This document shows, piece by piece, positions 1-7,424 of a stretch of 64,000 bases of DNA (positions within the stretch are counted from its first letter, which is position 1; the number at the start of each line of letters is the position of its first letter). Under the pieces are notes generated by a model. It ran no database searches and had not been told where the DNA came from. It saw nothing but the letters and a program-made list of their open reading frames with translations. Source of the DNA: an uncultured Aeromonadales bacterium (lineage in GTDB: Bacteria; Pseudomonadota; Gammaproteobacteria; Enterobacterales; Succinivibrionaceae); contig CACZLZ010000007.1 of the NCBI GenBank assembly GCA_902782145.1, forward strand, positions 1-64,000, given 5' to 3'. A program made the position numbers and the translations under genes.

Positions 1-161
1 CTCAGGACATAGGGCCGGTCAGTAAGTTTTAGCCTTCGGAAAAAAACCAGAACTTTCGCAAAAAAGCCCTTGACAGCGCCTCCATTTCCACATAGGGGTT
101 CTGAATGGGGGGATCATGAGGATGTTCAACGAGGGCAATTTCTGCAGATGCCACCGCATCT

Positions 162-184
162 GTCCCAGGGTTTCCCCCTGGGAC
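162..184. repeat. 9-bp stem hairpin after the transposase gene
   Basis: GTCCCAGGG and CCCTGGGAC are separated by 5 bases, just beyond the transposase stop codon. No T-run follows on the minus strand, so this is a hairpin of unknown role, possibly part of the element end, rather than a proven terminator. Confidence 0.4.
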
Positions 185-195
185 GCGGGATCGTT

Positions 196-1914
196 TTAGC
201 CCCCGAAGATCACGTAGGGATTCCCGTTGAACGCTTCCACCATGGCTTGGAAGATACTGACTTTGTGCTTTTTCGCCGTGCTGAGGTACGAGTTTATCAT
301 CACGTAATCCTTGGCGCCTTCCTCTGTTCGGAAGCAGCCAATAACCTTCACCTTTGTCTTCAGGTTACGCAGGGACTGTTCTGCCAGGTTGTTGTCAAAC
401 GGCACACTAAAGTCGGTGAGGAATCGCCACACTTCGTTAGTCTTCTCCAGCAGCCGCAGTCGAAGATTTTCCTCTGTTGTTCTTTTCCGTCTCCCTTTTT
501 TACCATCTTTTCCAGGTGGCGGCGCTGGCGGCGGCTCCGGCTTATCAACGAAAGGCACCAGTTCCAATATCTTACGGTAAGCACTGATGTACTGGTTTAT
601 CGTCTCCTCAGGGAGGCTTGTTTTGCCTTCAGCGATTGCCTGCTCCTTATTCGCTTTGGCAGTCAGCAGAAGCTCCTTTATCAGAATGGGCCAGATGACT
701 TCGTAGTTTTCATCAACCCCTATCAGTTCACGTTCGATGTGTGAGTTGCACGTGCCATGAACCTTGACATTGACCAGTTTGTCATAGACCTTGTAGCAGT
801 CATGAACCAGCGTGCCCTTTATCTTTGTAAGGACCCCTTCTTCCTCTATTGCTGCCCACCCGCGGCTTTTGTGCACATAGAGATAGGTGCCGTTGCCGTT
901 GCAGACAGTGTGTACCCAGTAGTTCTCACCGTTCACCCTGATGGAGGTTTCATCAGCATGACACACTGGACTATCAATGAGATCTGACTTGATCTTGCCA
1001 TTTACGACTTCGCTGACCAACTGAGCAACCTTCTTAACCATGCCCTTCAGAGTTGCCGGCGACAGTTGGCACCCGGTGAGGCTGCCCATGATGTCATGCA
1101 TCTTGCTGAAACTAACCACCGAATAGTTGTTCAGCAGTCCAGCCAGCACTGCAAACGAGTTGCCGTACTGGCGGTATCCTCTGATAACTTCGGGGAAGGC
1201 ACCTTTGCTGTCAGGGTTTCCCAAGGGACAACCACAACAGCAACACACACGGTGCTCAGTTATATGGGTGATGACCTTAAGATCAATAACATTGCGCTGC
1301 TCTTTCGTTTGAGTGAGGATCTTGTTCTTGGTGCATTCATCTCTGTTGGGACAGTTCTGGCAGCAGAGAGGAAGATGATTCTTTACCTCATCCGGCTCAT
1401 GAGGCAACTCCATATGATGTCCTTTATGGCCCGGCTGACCGCCAACGTGCCGTCCAGTATCCTCCCGCAAACTGTGACTGTTGGGTCTGGTGGTGCCTCC
1501 TCCGCCACCTTCCCCATCGTCCTTTTTATCACCCTTGTTGTGACTCTTTCTCGATCCCTTCTTAAAGCCATCAGTTGAAGGCGGCTTGCTGCTGTTGGTG
1601 GAGTTTTTGTTCTTCTGCTCCTCGAGCTCGTGGATCCGGTACTTGCTCTGTTCGAGCTCATTCTCCAGTTCAGCGATGCGGGTGACCTGTTTGTCAATAA
1701 GGACCGTCTGATCTTCAATGTGGGTGTTCTGCTCGTCAATACGGCGCTTCAGTGTGGCAATGGTATCACGAGCTTCCTTCAGAAGGATCAGAACATACAT
1801 GATGGGTGTGAGAAGAAAGCACGCCATACTGTCCCAAATTGATGGGTCAGTGCTTTCGTTACTCTCCTGAGTAAGATGATCTATTTGGTTTATCAGATCA
1901 TCAATATCCATCAT
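196..1914 (-). CDS. IS66-family transposase (TnpC-like)
   Basis: DDE transposase of the IS66 family. Visible parts in order: an N-terminal coiled coil rich in Glu/Gln/Lys, a low-complexity Lys/Gly/Ser segment, a Cys-rich zinc-finger region (CCQNCPNRDEC and CCCCGCPLG), then the catalytic core with the motifs CHADETSIRV, LVHDCYKVYD and NNLAEQSLRNLK carrying the acidic triad. At about 572 residues it is slightly long for the family. I start it at the ATG of MMDIDDL; the open frame runs 19 codons further upstream without a better signal. No tnpA or tnpB partner is present, so it is either a single-gene IS66 derivative (ISBst12-like) or a remnant. Terminal inverted repeats could not be defined. 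Base composition is lower in GC than the neighbouring core genes, which supports acquisition by transfer. Confidence 0.9.
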   Translation of the reverse strand: MMDIDDLINQIDHLTQESNESTDPSIWDSMACFLLTPIMYVLILLKEARDTIATLKRRIDEQNTHIEDQTVLIDKQVTRIAELENELEQSKYRIHELEEQKNKNSTNSSKPPSTDGFKKGSRKSHNKGDKKDDGEGGGGGTTRPNSHSLREDTGRHVGGQPGHKGHHMELPHEPDEVKNHLPLCCQNCPNRDECTKNKILTQTKEQRNVIDLKVITHITEHRVCCCCGCPLGNPDSKGAFPEVIRGYRQYGNSFAVLAGLLNNYSVVSFSKMHDIMGSLTGCQLSPATLKGMVKKVAQLVSEVVNGKIKSDLIDSPVCHADETSIRVNGENYWVHTVCNGNGTYLYVHKSRGWAAIEEEGVLTKIKGTLVHDCYKVYDKLVNVKVHGTCNSHIERELIGVDENYEVIWPILIKELLLTAKANKEQAIAEGKTSLPEETINQYISAYRKILELVPFVDKPEPPPAPPPGKDGKKGRRKRTTEENLRLRLLEKTNEVWRFLTDFSVPFDNNLAEQSLRNLKTKVKVIGCFRTEEGAKDYVMINSYLSTAKKHKVSIFQAMVEAFNGNPYVIFGG

Positions 1915-1971
1915 GAAAACCCGCGTATTCAGTACCCTCCCTAATCTGAAGGTAAACCAGACTAGAGGCAA

Positions 1972-2440
1972 TTAAGTCAGAACGAAAGAACCATTACTCC
2001 TCATCCGCATTGTTCATTATATTCCAAACTCAATGATAAGCAATATAAATTTGCAAGATTTATTATAAATGTGATGAAGTCTAGATATATAAGAAAGTTC
2101 CTACACCTTTTAGTCGGAAGGTGGAAAATGTTACAAAACTGATCAGTCAACCCATTGAAAGGAGAATAGACCAGATCAGCAATTCGGTTTAGCAAGCTGA
2201 TCTATATCTGATCAGATCAGAAACAGAGACTGGTTACTTATCTATTAATTAAGACTAGCCAATTTGAAATATCAAAAGTAGTGACAGTGATTAATGAAAA
2301 GAGGGGGTGAACTGATCTGCCTGTCGAAGCATGATAGGTTGCAGGAGGTGGGACGATGGACTGGGTGACAGGAGGGAGACGGCTGGAAAACTGTATGGAT
2401 GCGAGGATGGTGGTGGTTTAGGGGGGTGACAAATGATGAC
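1972..2440. other. AT-rich intergenic stretch without a convincing gene
   Basis: This 470-base stretch separates the transposase from the truncated GmrSD gene. It is AT-rich and contains several copies of TGATCAG/CTGATC between about 2140 and 2222. Short open frames here match nothing I recognise. It probably contains the end of the insertion element and debris of the interrupted locus. Confidence 0.5.
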
Positions 2441-3925
2441 CTAGGTGGCATGATCGGAAGACCCCCAGAGGTGGGGGTCTGAATAGTTACGACAAATATG
2501 CTCAATTGACGCATCATCAACATCAACAGTCTCATTACTCAGGTGTTTCTCAAAATATGAAAGAATAATCCTTCCCTGATTTCCTTTGAACATACTATAA
2601 AATTGACATGATGCAACATCATTTCTAAATTCTTCATCAGAAGGGAAAGCCACGCTTCCAGAACTTTGACATAGTGCAAAAGTAAAGTTCTGCCGATAAT
2701 TGTTTTTTACTAATTCATTTCTTCGATGATAGCGCTGAAGAATAAGGGAAGCTTCTTGATAGCCAATAATTTGGTTTCTAACCCTTAGCCTGAAAAGATA
2801 TGAAGCCAAATCAGACAGCAACTGTTCGTAAAGATCCGCATCGATCTCAGAGTTTCTGTACTGGTTATGGATATACATTATCGGGATACTGGCAGACATT
2901 ATGTTTAGTTCAACCAGTATTTGGTATATAAGGATTGACGATTTGCTTAGAGGTCCCTTTTTAACAAAGCCAGAGAACAACTCAGCATAGTCCTTTAGAT
3001 CCTTCAAAAATGCTTCTTTGCTAAGTTCCGGGTTATTTTCAAAGTACTCTGTATATGCGAAGTATAAGGTCTTTGTATTAATATGGCTTCTCCTGCCTTC
3101 AAAGATGAGGGCATCAGACTCCTTCTTCATGCACAAATAACAAATCAAGAACACTTCCAAGTTTGATCCGATATCGTTCTTATTTATCACCTCAAGGCAC
3201 GATTCGATCTTTTTCCAATAATTATTAAACAGCAAAACTTGTTTGTCATAATCAGTCGGCATCAGTAAATAGTTTCGGATCAAGTCAGCATTGGTAAGGT
3301 TTTTCCCGGTGGAGTTAAGCGACTCAAATATCTGCTGCGGATTCTCACCTTCTAATACAATATTCCCCATTATTAGATATAAAACTGAGTTATGGAGTTC
3401 TGATACAGAATATTTAGAATTTGAAACTAACAGTTTGAACAACTCATAATTTTTATAAACTAAGGATTTTTTATCTGTCTCGCTTAATTCACTGAGATGA
3501 CCGTCAACAATCTTATTAAAAACACCCCTGTCATATTCTATAGGGATCAATTTGTATTTCTGTTGTTCATCATAATCTTCATTTATCAGAAACTTTTTAA
3601 TTATTCTCTTTTTAAGAATTTCATCATCTGCAAGATCATATAACGCCTTAACGAGCAACATTAGGGATGTAATACGTTGCTGGCCATCTATGATCGTATA
3701 CTGGGGACATTCTGGATTTGCCCGATAACTGGTGCACACAATAGAGCCGATAAAGTGGGTACAATACTCACCTGTTTCTTTTTTCCTTTTTGCAATCTTT
3801 TCAAGATCACAAAATATCTTTTGGCAGTTATTTTTAGTCCAACTGTAACGTCTCTGATAAACCGGAATACAAAAATTCTTGGTACCATCCACCAGTTTGC
3901 CAAAATCGGTCTTTGTAATTTCCAT
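2441..3925 (-). CDS. GmrSD/DUF262-type restriction protein, 3'-truncated
   Basis: The 494 residues match the N-terminal DUF262 (GmrS-like, ParB/Srx fold) domain of GmrSD-type type IV restriction enzymes, which cut DNA carrying modified hydroxymethylcytosine. Visible signatures are IPVYQRRYSW near the N-terminus, FIGSIV, and the nucleotide-binding DGQQR motif around residue 80, followed by the long helical middle domain. Full-length members continue into a DUF1524 HNH nuclease domain that begins with an IEHI motif. Here SIEHI appears about 20 residues before the stop, and the rest of the HNH domain is missing. The nuclease half is therefore lost, probably through the rearrangement that placed an IS66 gene next to it. 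The gene is strongly AT-rich compared with its neighbours, a sign of horizontal transfer. It is likely inactive as a nuclease. Confidence 0.82.
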   Translation of the reverse strand: MEITKTDFGKLVDGTKNFCIPVYQRRYSWTKNNCQKIFCDLEKIAKRKKETGEYCTHFIGSIVCTSYRANPECPQYTIIDGQQRITSLMLLVKALYDLADDEILKKRIIKKFLINEDYDEQQKYKLIPIEYDRGVFNKIVDGHLSELSETDKKSLVYKNYELFKLLVSNSKYSVSELHNSVLYLIMGNIVLEGENPQQIFESLNSTGKNLTNADLIRNYLLMPTDYDKQVLLFNNYWKKIESCLEVINKNDIGSNLEVFLICYLCMKKESDALIFEGRRSHINTKTLYFAYTEYFENNPELSKEAFLKDLKDYAELFSGFVKKGPLSKSSILIYQILVELNIMSASIPIMYIHNQYRNSEIDADLYEQLLSDLASYLFRLRVRNQIIGYQEASLILQRYHRRNELVKNNYRQNFTFALCQSSGSVAFPSDEEFRNDVASCQFYSMFKGNQGRIILSYFEKHLSNETVDVDDASIEHICRNYSDPHLWGSSDHAT

Positions 3926-3949
3926 ATCTGTATCTCCGGTATTTCAATC

Positions 3950-3979
3950 GAATAGCAGAAAGGCGGGGAAAACCCCGCC
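3950..3979 (-). terminator. Probable terminator of the LexA-like gene
   Basis: A perfect 7-bp stem GGCGGGG/CCCCGCC with a 4-base loop, read on the minus strand, is followed by TTTCTGCTATTC. It lies about 35 bases beyond the stop of the LexA-like gene. The T-run is short. Confidence 0.55.
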
Positions 3980-4014
3980 CTCCGGCAAACAGCAGACCAG
4001 CATGAACGCCCGGC

Positions 4015-4497
4015 CTACTCCTGGAACAGTCCCACAAAGATCCCGTCGATCTCCAGGGAGTCATGGCTGAGATCCACCACAATGGGGGACATCTCATCAT
4101 TCTCCGGCATGAGCCACACCGTGTCCCCGCTGCGACGGTAGCGCTTCACCGTCACATCACTCTGGTTGACCCGGGCCACCACGATCTGGCCGTTGTGAAG
4201 CAGGCTGGGATCAATCCGGTGGATCCCGATGAGATCCCCGTCCAGGATCCCGGCATTGATCATGGAGCAGCCCCTGACCCGGAGGAAGTAGTCCGGGGTG
4301 CAGTCGAACATGGCCGGATCCACCTCCAGCATCCGCTCAAAATGCTCCGGGGCGTTGATGGGACTGCCGGCGGCCACACAGCCCACCAGGGGCACACGGA
4401 TCCTCCGTCCGGAACTCCGCCGGCAGCTGCGGCCCAGGCTGATAACCCTTCCGGAGAGATCCTGGCATTCCTCGGTTCTCACAGCGGCTGACTGGTA
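4015..4497 (-). CDS. LexA-like S24 autopeptidase without a DNA-binding domain
   Basis: About 160 residues that align closely with the C-terminal autoproteolytic half of LexA. The self-cleavage site is VGCVAAG (Ala44-Gly45), the catalytic Ser79 lies in RGCSM, and the catalytic Lys119 lies in VTVKRY. The Ala-to-Ser spacing of 35 is identical to LexA. The winged-helix N-terminal domain of LexA is absent. The start is fixed by a Shine-Dalgarno GGGAGG five bases before ATG 4497, and about 90 bases upstream lies a well-formed promoter, so this is not an artefact of a missed upstream exon-like region; no HTH is readable in the other frames. It resembles UmuD in size but its sequence is LexA-like, and no umuC partner follows. 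Possible roles are an SOS-responsive modulator or dominant-negative partner of a full LexA elsewhere. Confidence 0.8.
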   Translation of the reverse strand, partial: YQSAAVRTEECQDLSGRVISLGRSCRRSSGRRIRVPLVGCVAAGSPINAPEHFERMLEVDPAMFDCTPDYFLRVRGCSMINAGILDGDLIGIHRIDPSLLHNGQIVVARVNQSDVTVKRYRRSGDTVWLMPENDEMSPIVVDLSHDSLEIDGIFVGLFQE

Positions 4498-4591
4498 CAT
4501 GGCATCCTCCCTGCAGACGGCATATGTTCCTCGCAACTTGCTCACAACCTGCGGCACAGCAATGAGCCTGCACCACAAAGCGCCGGGAAAG

Positions 4592-4620
4592 ATTGTAGGA
4601 AGATCAGACCCCAGGCTCAA
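4592..4620 (-). promoter_or_regulatory. Sigma70-type promoter of the LexA-like gene
   Basis: -35 TTGAGC (4620-4615), 17-base spacer, -10 TACAAT (4597-4592) on the minus strand. The predicted leader before ATG 4497 is about 85 bases. No canonical CTGT-N8-ACAG LexA box was found. An imperfect dyad around 4658-4676 (ATGAC...GTCAT) lies upstream. Confidence 0.65.
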
Positions 4621-4803
4621 TCAGCAGGTTGCCGATATGTGACGCAAATCAGCAAATGACATGCCACGTCATATATCCCATAAATGACCTGCAACCAGAC
4701 ACGCCGTCCGGGAATGAATGAACGCGTTTGACATCAGAAGATACGGAATCACAGGGAGGAAGGAAGCCTCTGGGCCGACTGCAGGCGGGGGAATGCGGAG
4801 GCC

Positions 4804-5274
4804 TCAGATCCCGGCGGCGCCGGCAAAGCCGCACTGCCGCCAGGCTTCGTAGATCAGGATGGCGGCGGCATTGGCCAGGTTGTAGCACCGGCTGTCCGGC
4901 ACCATGGGAATGCGGATCCTCTGCTCTGCCGGCAGGGAGGCGACAAAGTCATCCGGCAATCCCGAGGTTTCCCGGCCGAACACCAGCACGTCATCCATGG
5001 CAAAGCAGGCTTCGGAAGGCAGGGCGGTCCCCTTGGAAGTAGCGGCAAACACCCGCCCCTGCTCCGGCATGGCAGCCAGACACTCCTCCAGGCTGTCATA
5101 GGAGCGCACCGCCACAAACTCGTGGTAGTCCAGACCCGCCCGGAGGAGTTTCCGGTCATCCAGCACAAAGCCGAAAGGCCGGATGAGACTCAGGGTGGAT
5201 CCGGTGTTGGCGCACAGGCGGATGATATTGCCGGTGTTGGCCGGGATCTCCGGCTGAAAAAGGACAACGTTCAA
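4804..5274 (-). CDS. trmL: tRNA (cytidine(34)/uridine(34)-2'-O)-methyltransferase TrmL
   Basis: SPOUT-class methyltransferase that 2'-O-methylates the wobble base of certain leucine tRNAs. Family signatures are NVVLFQPEIPANTGNIIRL at the N-terminus, GLDYHEF, FGRETSGLP, and the SAM-binding knot IPMVPDSRCYNLANA near the C-terminus. The open frame extends upstream, but the family N-terminus fixes the start at a TTG codon at 5274. It is preceded by GGGAG at good spacing and yields 156 residues, the normal length. The gene lies 22 bases after tusA and is probably co-transcribed with it. Confidence 0.93.
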   Translation of the reverse strand: MNVVLFQPEIPANTGNIIRLCANTGSTLSLIRPFGFVLDDRKLLRAGLDYHEFVAVRSYDSLEECLAAMPEQGRVFAATSKGTALPSEACFAMDDVLVFGRETSGLPDDFVASLPAEQRIRIPMVPDSRCYNLANAAAILIYEAWRQCGFAGAAGI

Positions 5275-5296
5275 AACATGCTCCCAGAAGGCTCTG

Positions 5297-5623
5297 TCAG
5301 GGGGATCCCTCTTCCTGTCCGTTTGCGGCCGCGCCGGGAAGGGGCTTCTCCAGGACAAACTCATAGGGGATGTCCGGCGTCGAGCTCAGCAGGCGGTAGC
5401 CCAGGTGGCGGCAGAGGTTGTGCACGTCCCGCACCGAGGCGGGATCGTCCGCCAGGGCCTTCAGGATCCCGCCCGGAGACATCTCCCGCATTTTCCGCCG
5501 GATCAGCATCAGGGGCTCCGGGCACCTAAGGCCGGTGAGATCCAGCACCTCATCCGGCTCCGGGACATAACCGGCACCGCTCTCACCTGCCCCGGCCGGA
5601 GAAGGAGTGTTTGCCAAGCTCAC
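5297..5623 (-). CDS. tusA: Sulfur carrier protein TusA
   Basis: Small sulfur carrier that relays persulfide sulfur from cysteine desulfurase for tRNA thiolation and related pathways. The SirA/TusA signature LDLTGLRCPEPLMLIRRK includes the persulfide-bearing Cys34, and ADDPAS...D and the C-terminal YEFVLEK also match. It has about 20 extra N-terminal residues compared with the E. coli protein, and a Gly/Ala/Glu-rich tail. Its start overlaps the stop of the upstream glycosyltransferase gene by ATGA, indicating translational coupling. The pairing of tusA with trmL groups two tRNA wobble-modification functions. Confidence 0.9.
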   Translation of the reverse strand: MSLANTPSPAGAGESGAGYVPEPDEVLDLTGLRCPEPLMLIRRKMREMSPGGILKALADDPASVRDVHNLCRHLGYRLLSSTPDIPYEFVLEKPLPGAAANGQEEGSP

Positions 5624-6750
5624 CGGTGATCCTCCCTGCCAGAAGCCGGAGCTCCCGGATCCGGAGCCGGCGCCTCCGGAGCCGGCGCCCCAGGCTCCTG
5701 CATGCCGGATCTGCCGGCCACCTTCTGCGCAAGATCCGCCAGCAGCCGATCCGCCTTTTCCAGGATCATGGCGGCGGTGATCCGCTCCATGGCCCCGGGG
5801 ATCCGGACCCGGGTGCGCCAGGGCAGTTCCTCCGGGGAGCGGCCGTATTCCTCCCGTGCCAGCTCCTCATAGACGCTGACACAGTACTGCCGATCAAGGT
5901 AGGGGCCCACCCGGGCGGGATCATGGGTGGCATACAGGCCGATGACCGGCGTCCCGGCGGCATTGGCCATGTGCACCTGGGCGGTGTCGGCGGAGATGAG
6001 CAGATCCGCCAGGCGCACACAGGCATAGCATTCCGGAAGGGAAGTCCGGCCCACCAGGGACGTGATCCCGGGGCAGCGCTCCTGGAGAGCATCCTCCAGG
6101 CGGCGCTCCGCCTCCGACCGGCCTCCCAGGAGAAACACCCGGAGCCCCCGGGCCAGCAGCCCGGATGCCACCTCCAGCAGGGACGCCAGGGGCCAGTTCT
6201 TGCTCTCCCGGCTGGTGCAGGGTGCCAGCAGTGCCGTCCTGCCGGTCCCCTGCCCCAGCAGTTCCCGGCCCCGGGCCAGGACATCAGCAGGAATTGTCAG
6301 ATCCCACCAGGGCACCGGATCCGGCACCCCGCAGGCGGCGGCAAAGGCCATGAAGCCGTCCACCACATGCCGCCCGCCACCGGAGGGAATGCGCCGGCCG
6401 GCAAACAGCCACTGCAGCTCACGGGACCGCTCCCGGTCAAAGCCCACCCGCAGATCGGCCCGGATCCCCAGGGACGCAAGGCTGGCGCTTAAGGCATACT
6501 GCATCATGAGCAGCACATCAAAGCGCTCCCCTGAGAGACGCTTCCTGAGCTCCAGGGCTCCCCTGATCCCCTTGTGCCGGCAGATCACAAAGTCCACCCC
6601 GGGAAGCAGGGGAGTCAGCAGTGCCGCCCCCGGAGCACTGATGATCCAGGTGATCTTAGCGTCCGGAAAATGCCTCATCAGGGCACCGGCAGCCGCGGCG
6701 GCATTGATGCAGTCGCCGATGGCCGAAAGGCGCAGAATGCAGATCTTCAT
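5620..6750 (-). CDS. Family 9 glycosyltransferase (heptosyltransferase-like)
   Basis: GT9-family ADP-heptose:LPS transferase-like protein, expected to add a heptose to the LPS core at the inner membrane's cytoplasmic face. The N-terminal Rossmann start MKICILRLSAIGD is typical of WaaC/WaaF/WaaQ. The C-terminal half contains LLGG, SLVGRTSLPE and LISADTAQVHMANAAGTPVIGLY, the nucleotide-sugar-binding region. The ATG at 6750 is chosen because it begins the conserved fold; the open frame extends 12 codons more. The C-terminus has a Pro/Ala/Gly-rich repetitive tail (PGAPAPEAPAPDPGAPA) outside the fold. Which heptose position it serves cannot be decided; WaaF is encoded separately in this window. 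Confidence 0.87.
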   Translation of the reverse strand: MKICILRLSAIGDCINAAAAAGALMRHFPDAKITWIISAPGAALLTPLLPGVDFVICRHKGIRGALELRKRLSGERFDVLLMMQYALSASLASLGIRADLRVGFDRERSRELQWLFAGRRIPSGGGRHVVDGFMAFAAACGVPDPVPWWDLTIPADVLARGRELLGQGTGRTALLAPCTSRESKNWPLASLLEVASGLLARGLRVFLLGGRSEAERRLEDALQERCPGITSLVGRTSLPECYACVRLADLLISADTAQVHMANAAGTPVIGLYATHDPARVGPYLDRQYCVSVYEELAREEYGRSPEELPWRTRVRIPGAMERITAAMILEKADRLLADLAQKVAGRSGMQEPGAPAPEAPAPDPGAPASGREDHR

Positions 6751-6824
6751 GAATACCCCGGGATCACAGGCAGGGATCCGGGGCACTCAGCCCCGGAGGA
6801 AAAAGATGTCCGGACAGCAGGGGA

Positions 6825-7250
6825 CTACTGGTAGACATAGTTGGTGAAAAGAACCTCCTGGATGAGCCGGCGGCCCTCAGTCTCCTGGAAGAACTTCTCC
6901 ATGCGGCTCTTGCAGTCGGAGATGATCTGGGCCTGGCCCTCCCGGGTGGAGATGGTCTGGAAGTCCTTCTCCAGAAGGGTAGTAATGACAATGTCCCGGA
7001 GCATGGGGGCATGCAGAGTCACCACATCCTTGTCCGCCGGGTTTTCTGTCATGATCTCCACCTTCACCCGGACATAACCCACCCGGTTGCCGGTGTAATT
7101 GTAGTTGGTGACAATCTCCGGAGTCAGGGCCACATAGGAAATGTTGCTCACCGGCGGCTTCTCATCCTCGGCCTTGTGGCCTGAGGCCAGGGCGCCCCCG
7201 GCCAGGCCGGCGGACAGCAGAGCGGCAAACAGGACTTTGGTAAGCTTCAC
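6825..7250 (-). CDS. FliL-like exported protein
   Basis: 141-residue protein with an N-terminal signal peptide (KLTKVLFAALLSAGLAGGALA) and a FliL-like domain: TNYNYTGNRVGYVRVKVEI, ML RDIVITTLLEKDF, IISDCKSRMEKFFQE, and a C-terminal VLFTNYVYQ. In FliL these form the periplasmic ring around the stator. No flagellar genes are nearby, so the flagellar role is doubtful; stand-alone FliL-like genes next to plsB are known in other gammaproteobacteria. The start is GTG at 7250, preceded by an ideal AAGGAGGTGATC; the frame further upstream lacks family similarity. Confidence 0.82.
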   Translation of the reverse strand: MKLTKVLFAALLSAGLAGGALASGHKAEDEKPPVSNISYVALTPEIVTNYNYTGNRVGYVRVKVEIMTENPADKDVVTLHAPMLRDIVITTLLEKDFQTISTREGQAQIISDCKSRMEKFFQETEGRRLIQEVLFTNYVYQ

Positions 7251-7424
7251 AGGATCACCTCCTTCTGACGGATCCATCAGTCTCAAGTCTGGGGCGCCGG
7301 CTTTCCGGCACCCGTCATGGCAAAGCAGAATATGTGCCCGGGGGCTCCACCCCGGCTCTCCTCCCGGGATCAGCGCTCCTGCCCGGCACCGGCATTCCCG
7401 CCGGGTTCCAGGCAAAGGCCGGGC

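Noticed and set aside
1..1971. Terminal inverted repeats of the IS66-like element
   Set aside because: GTAAG-like sequence near the left edge has no convincing partner on the right, so the element ends are not annotated.
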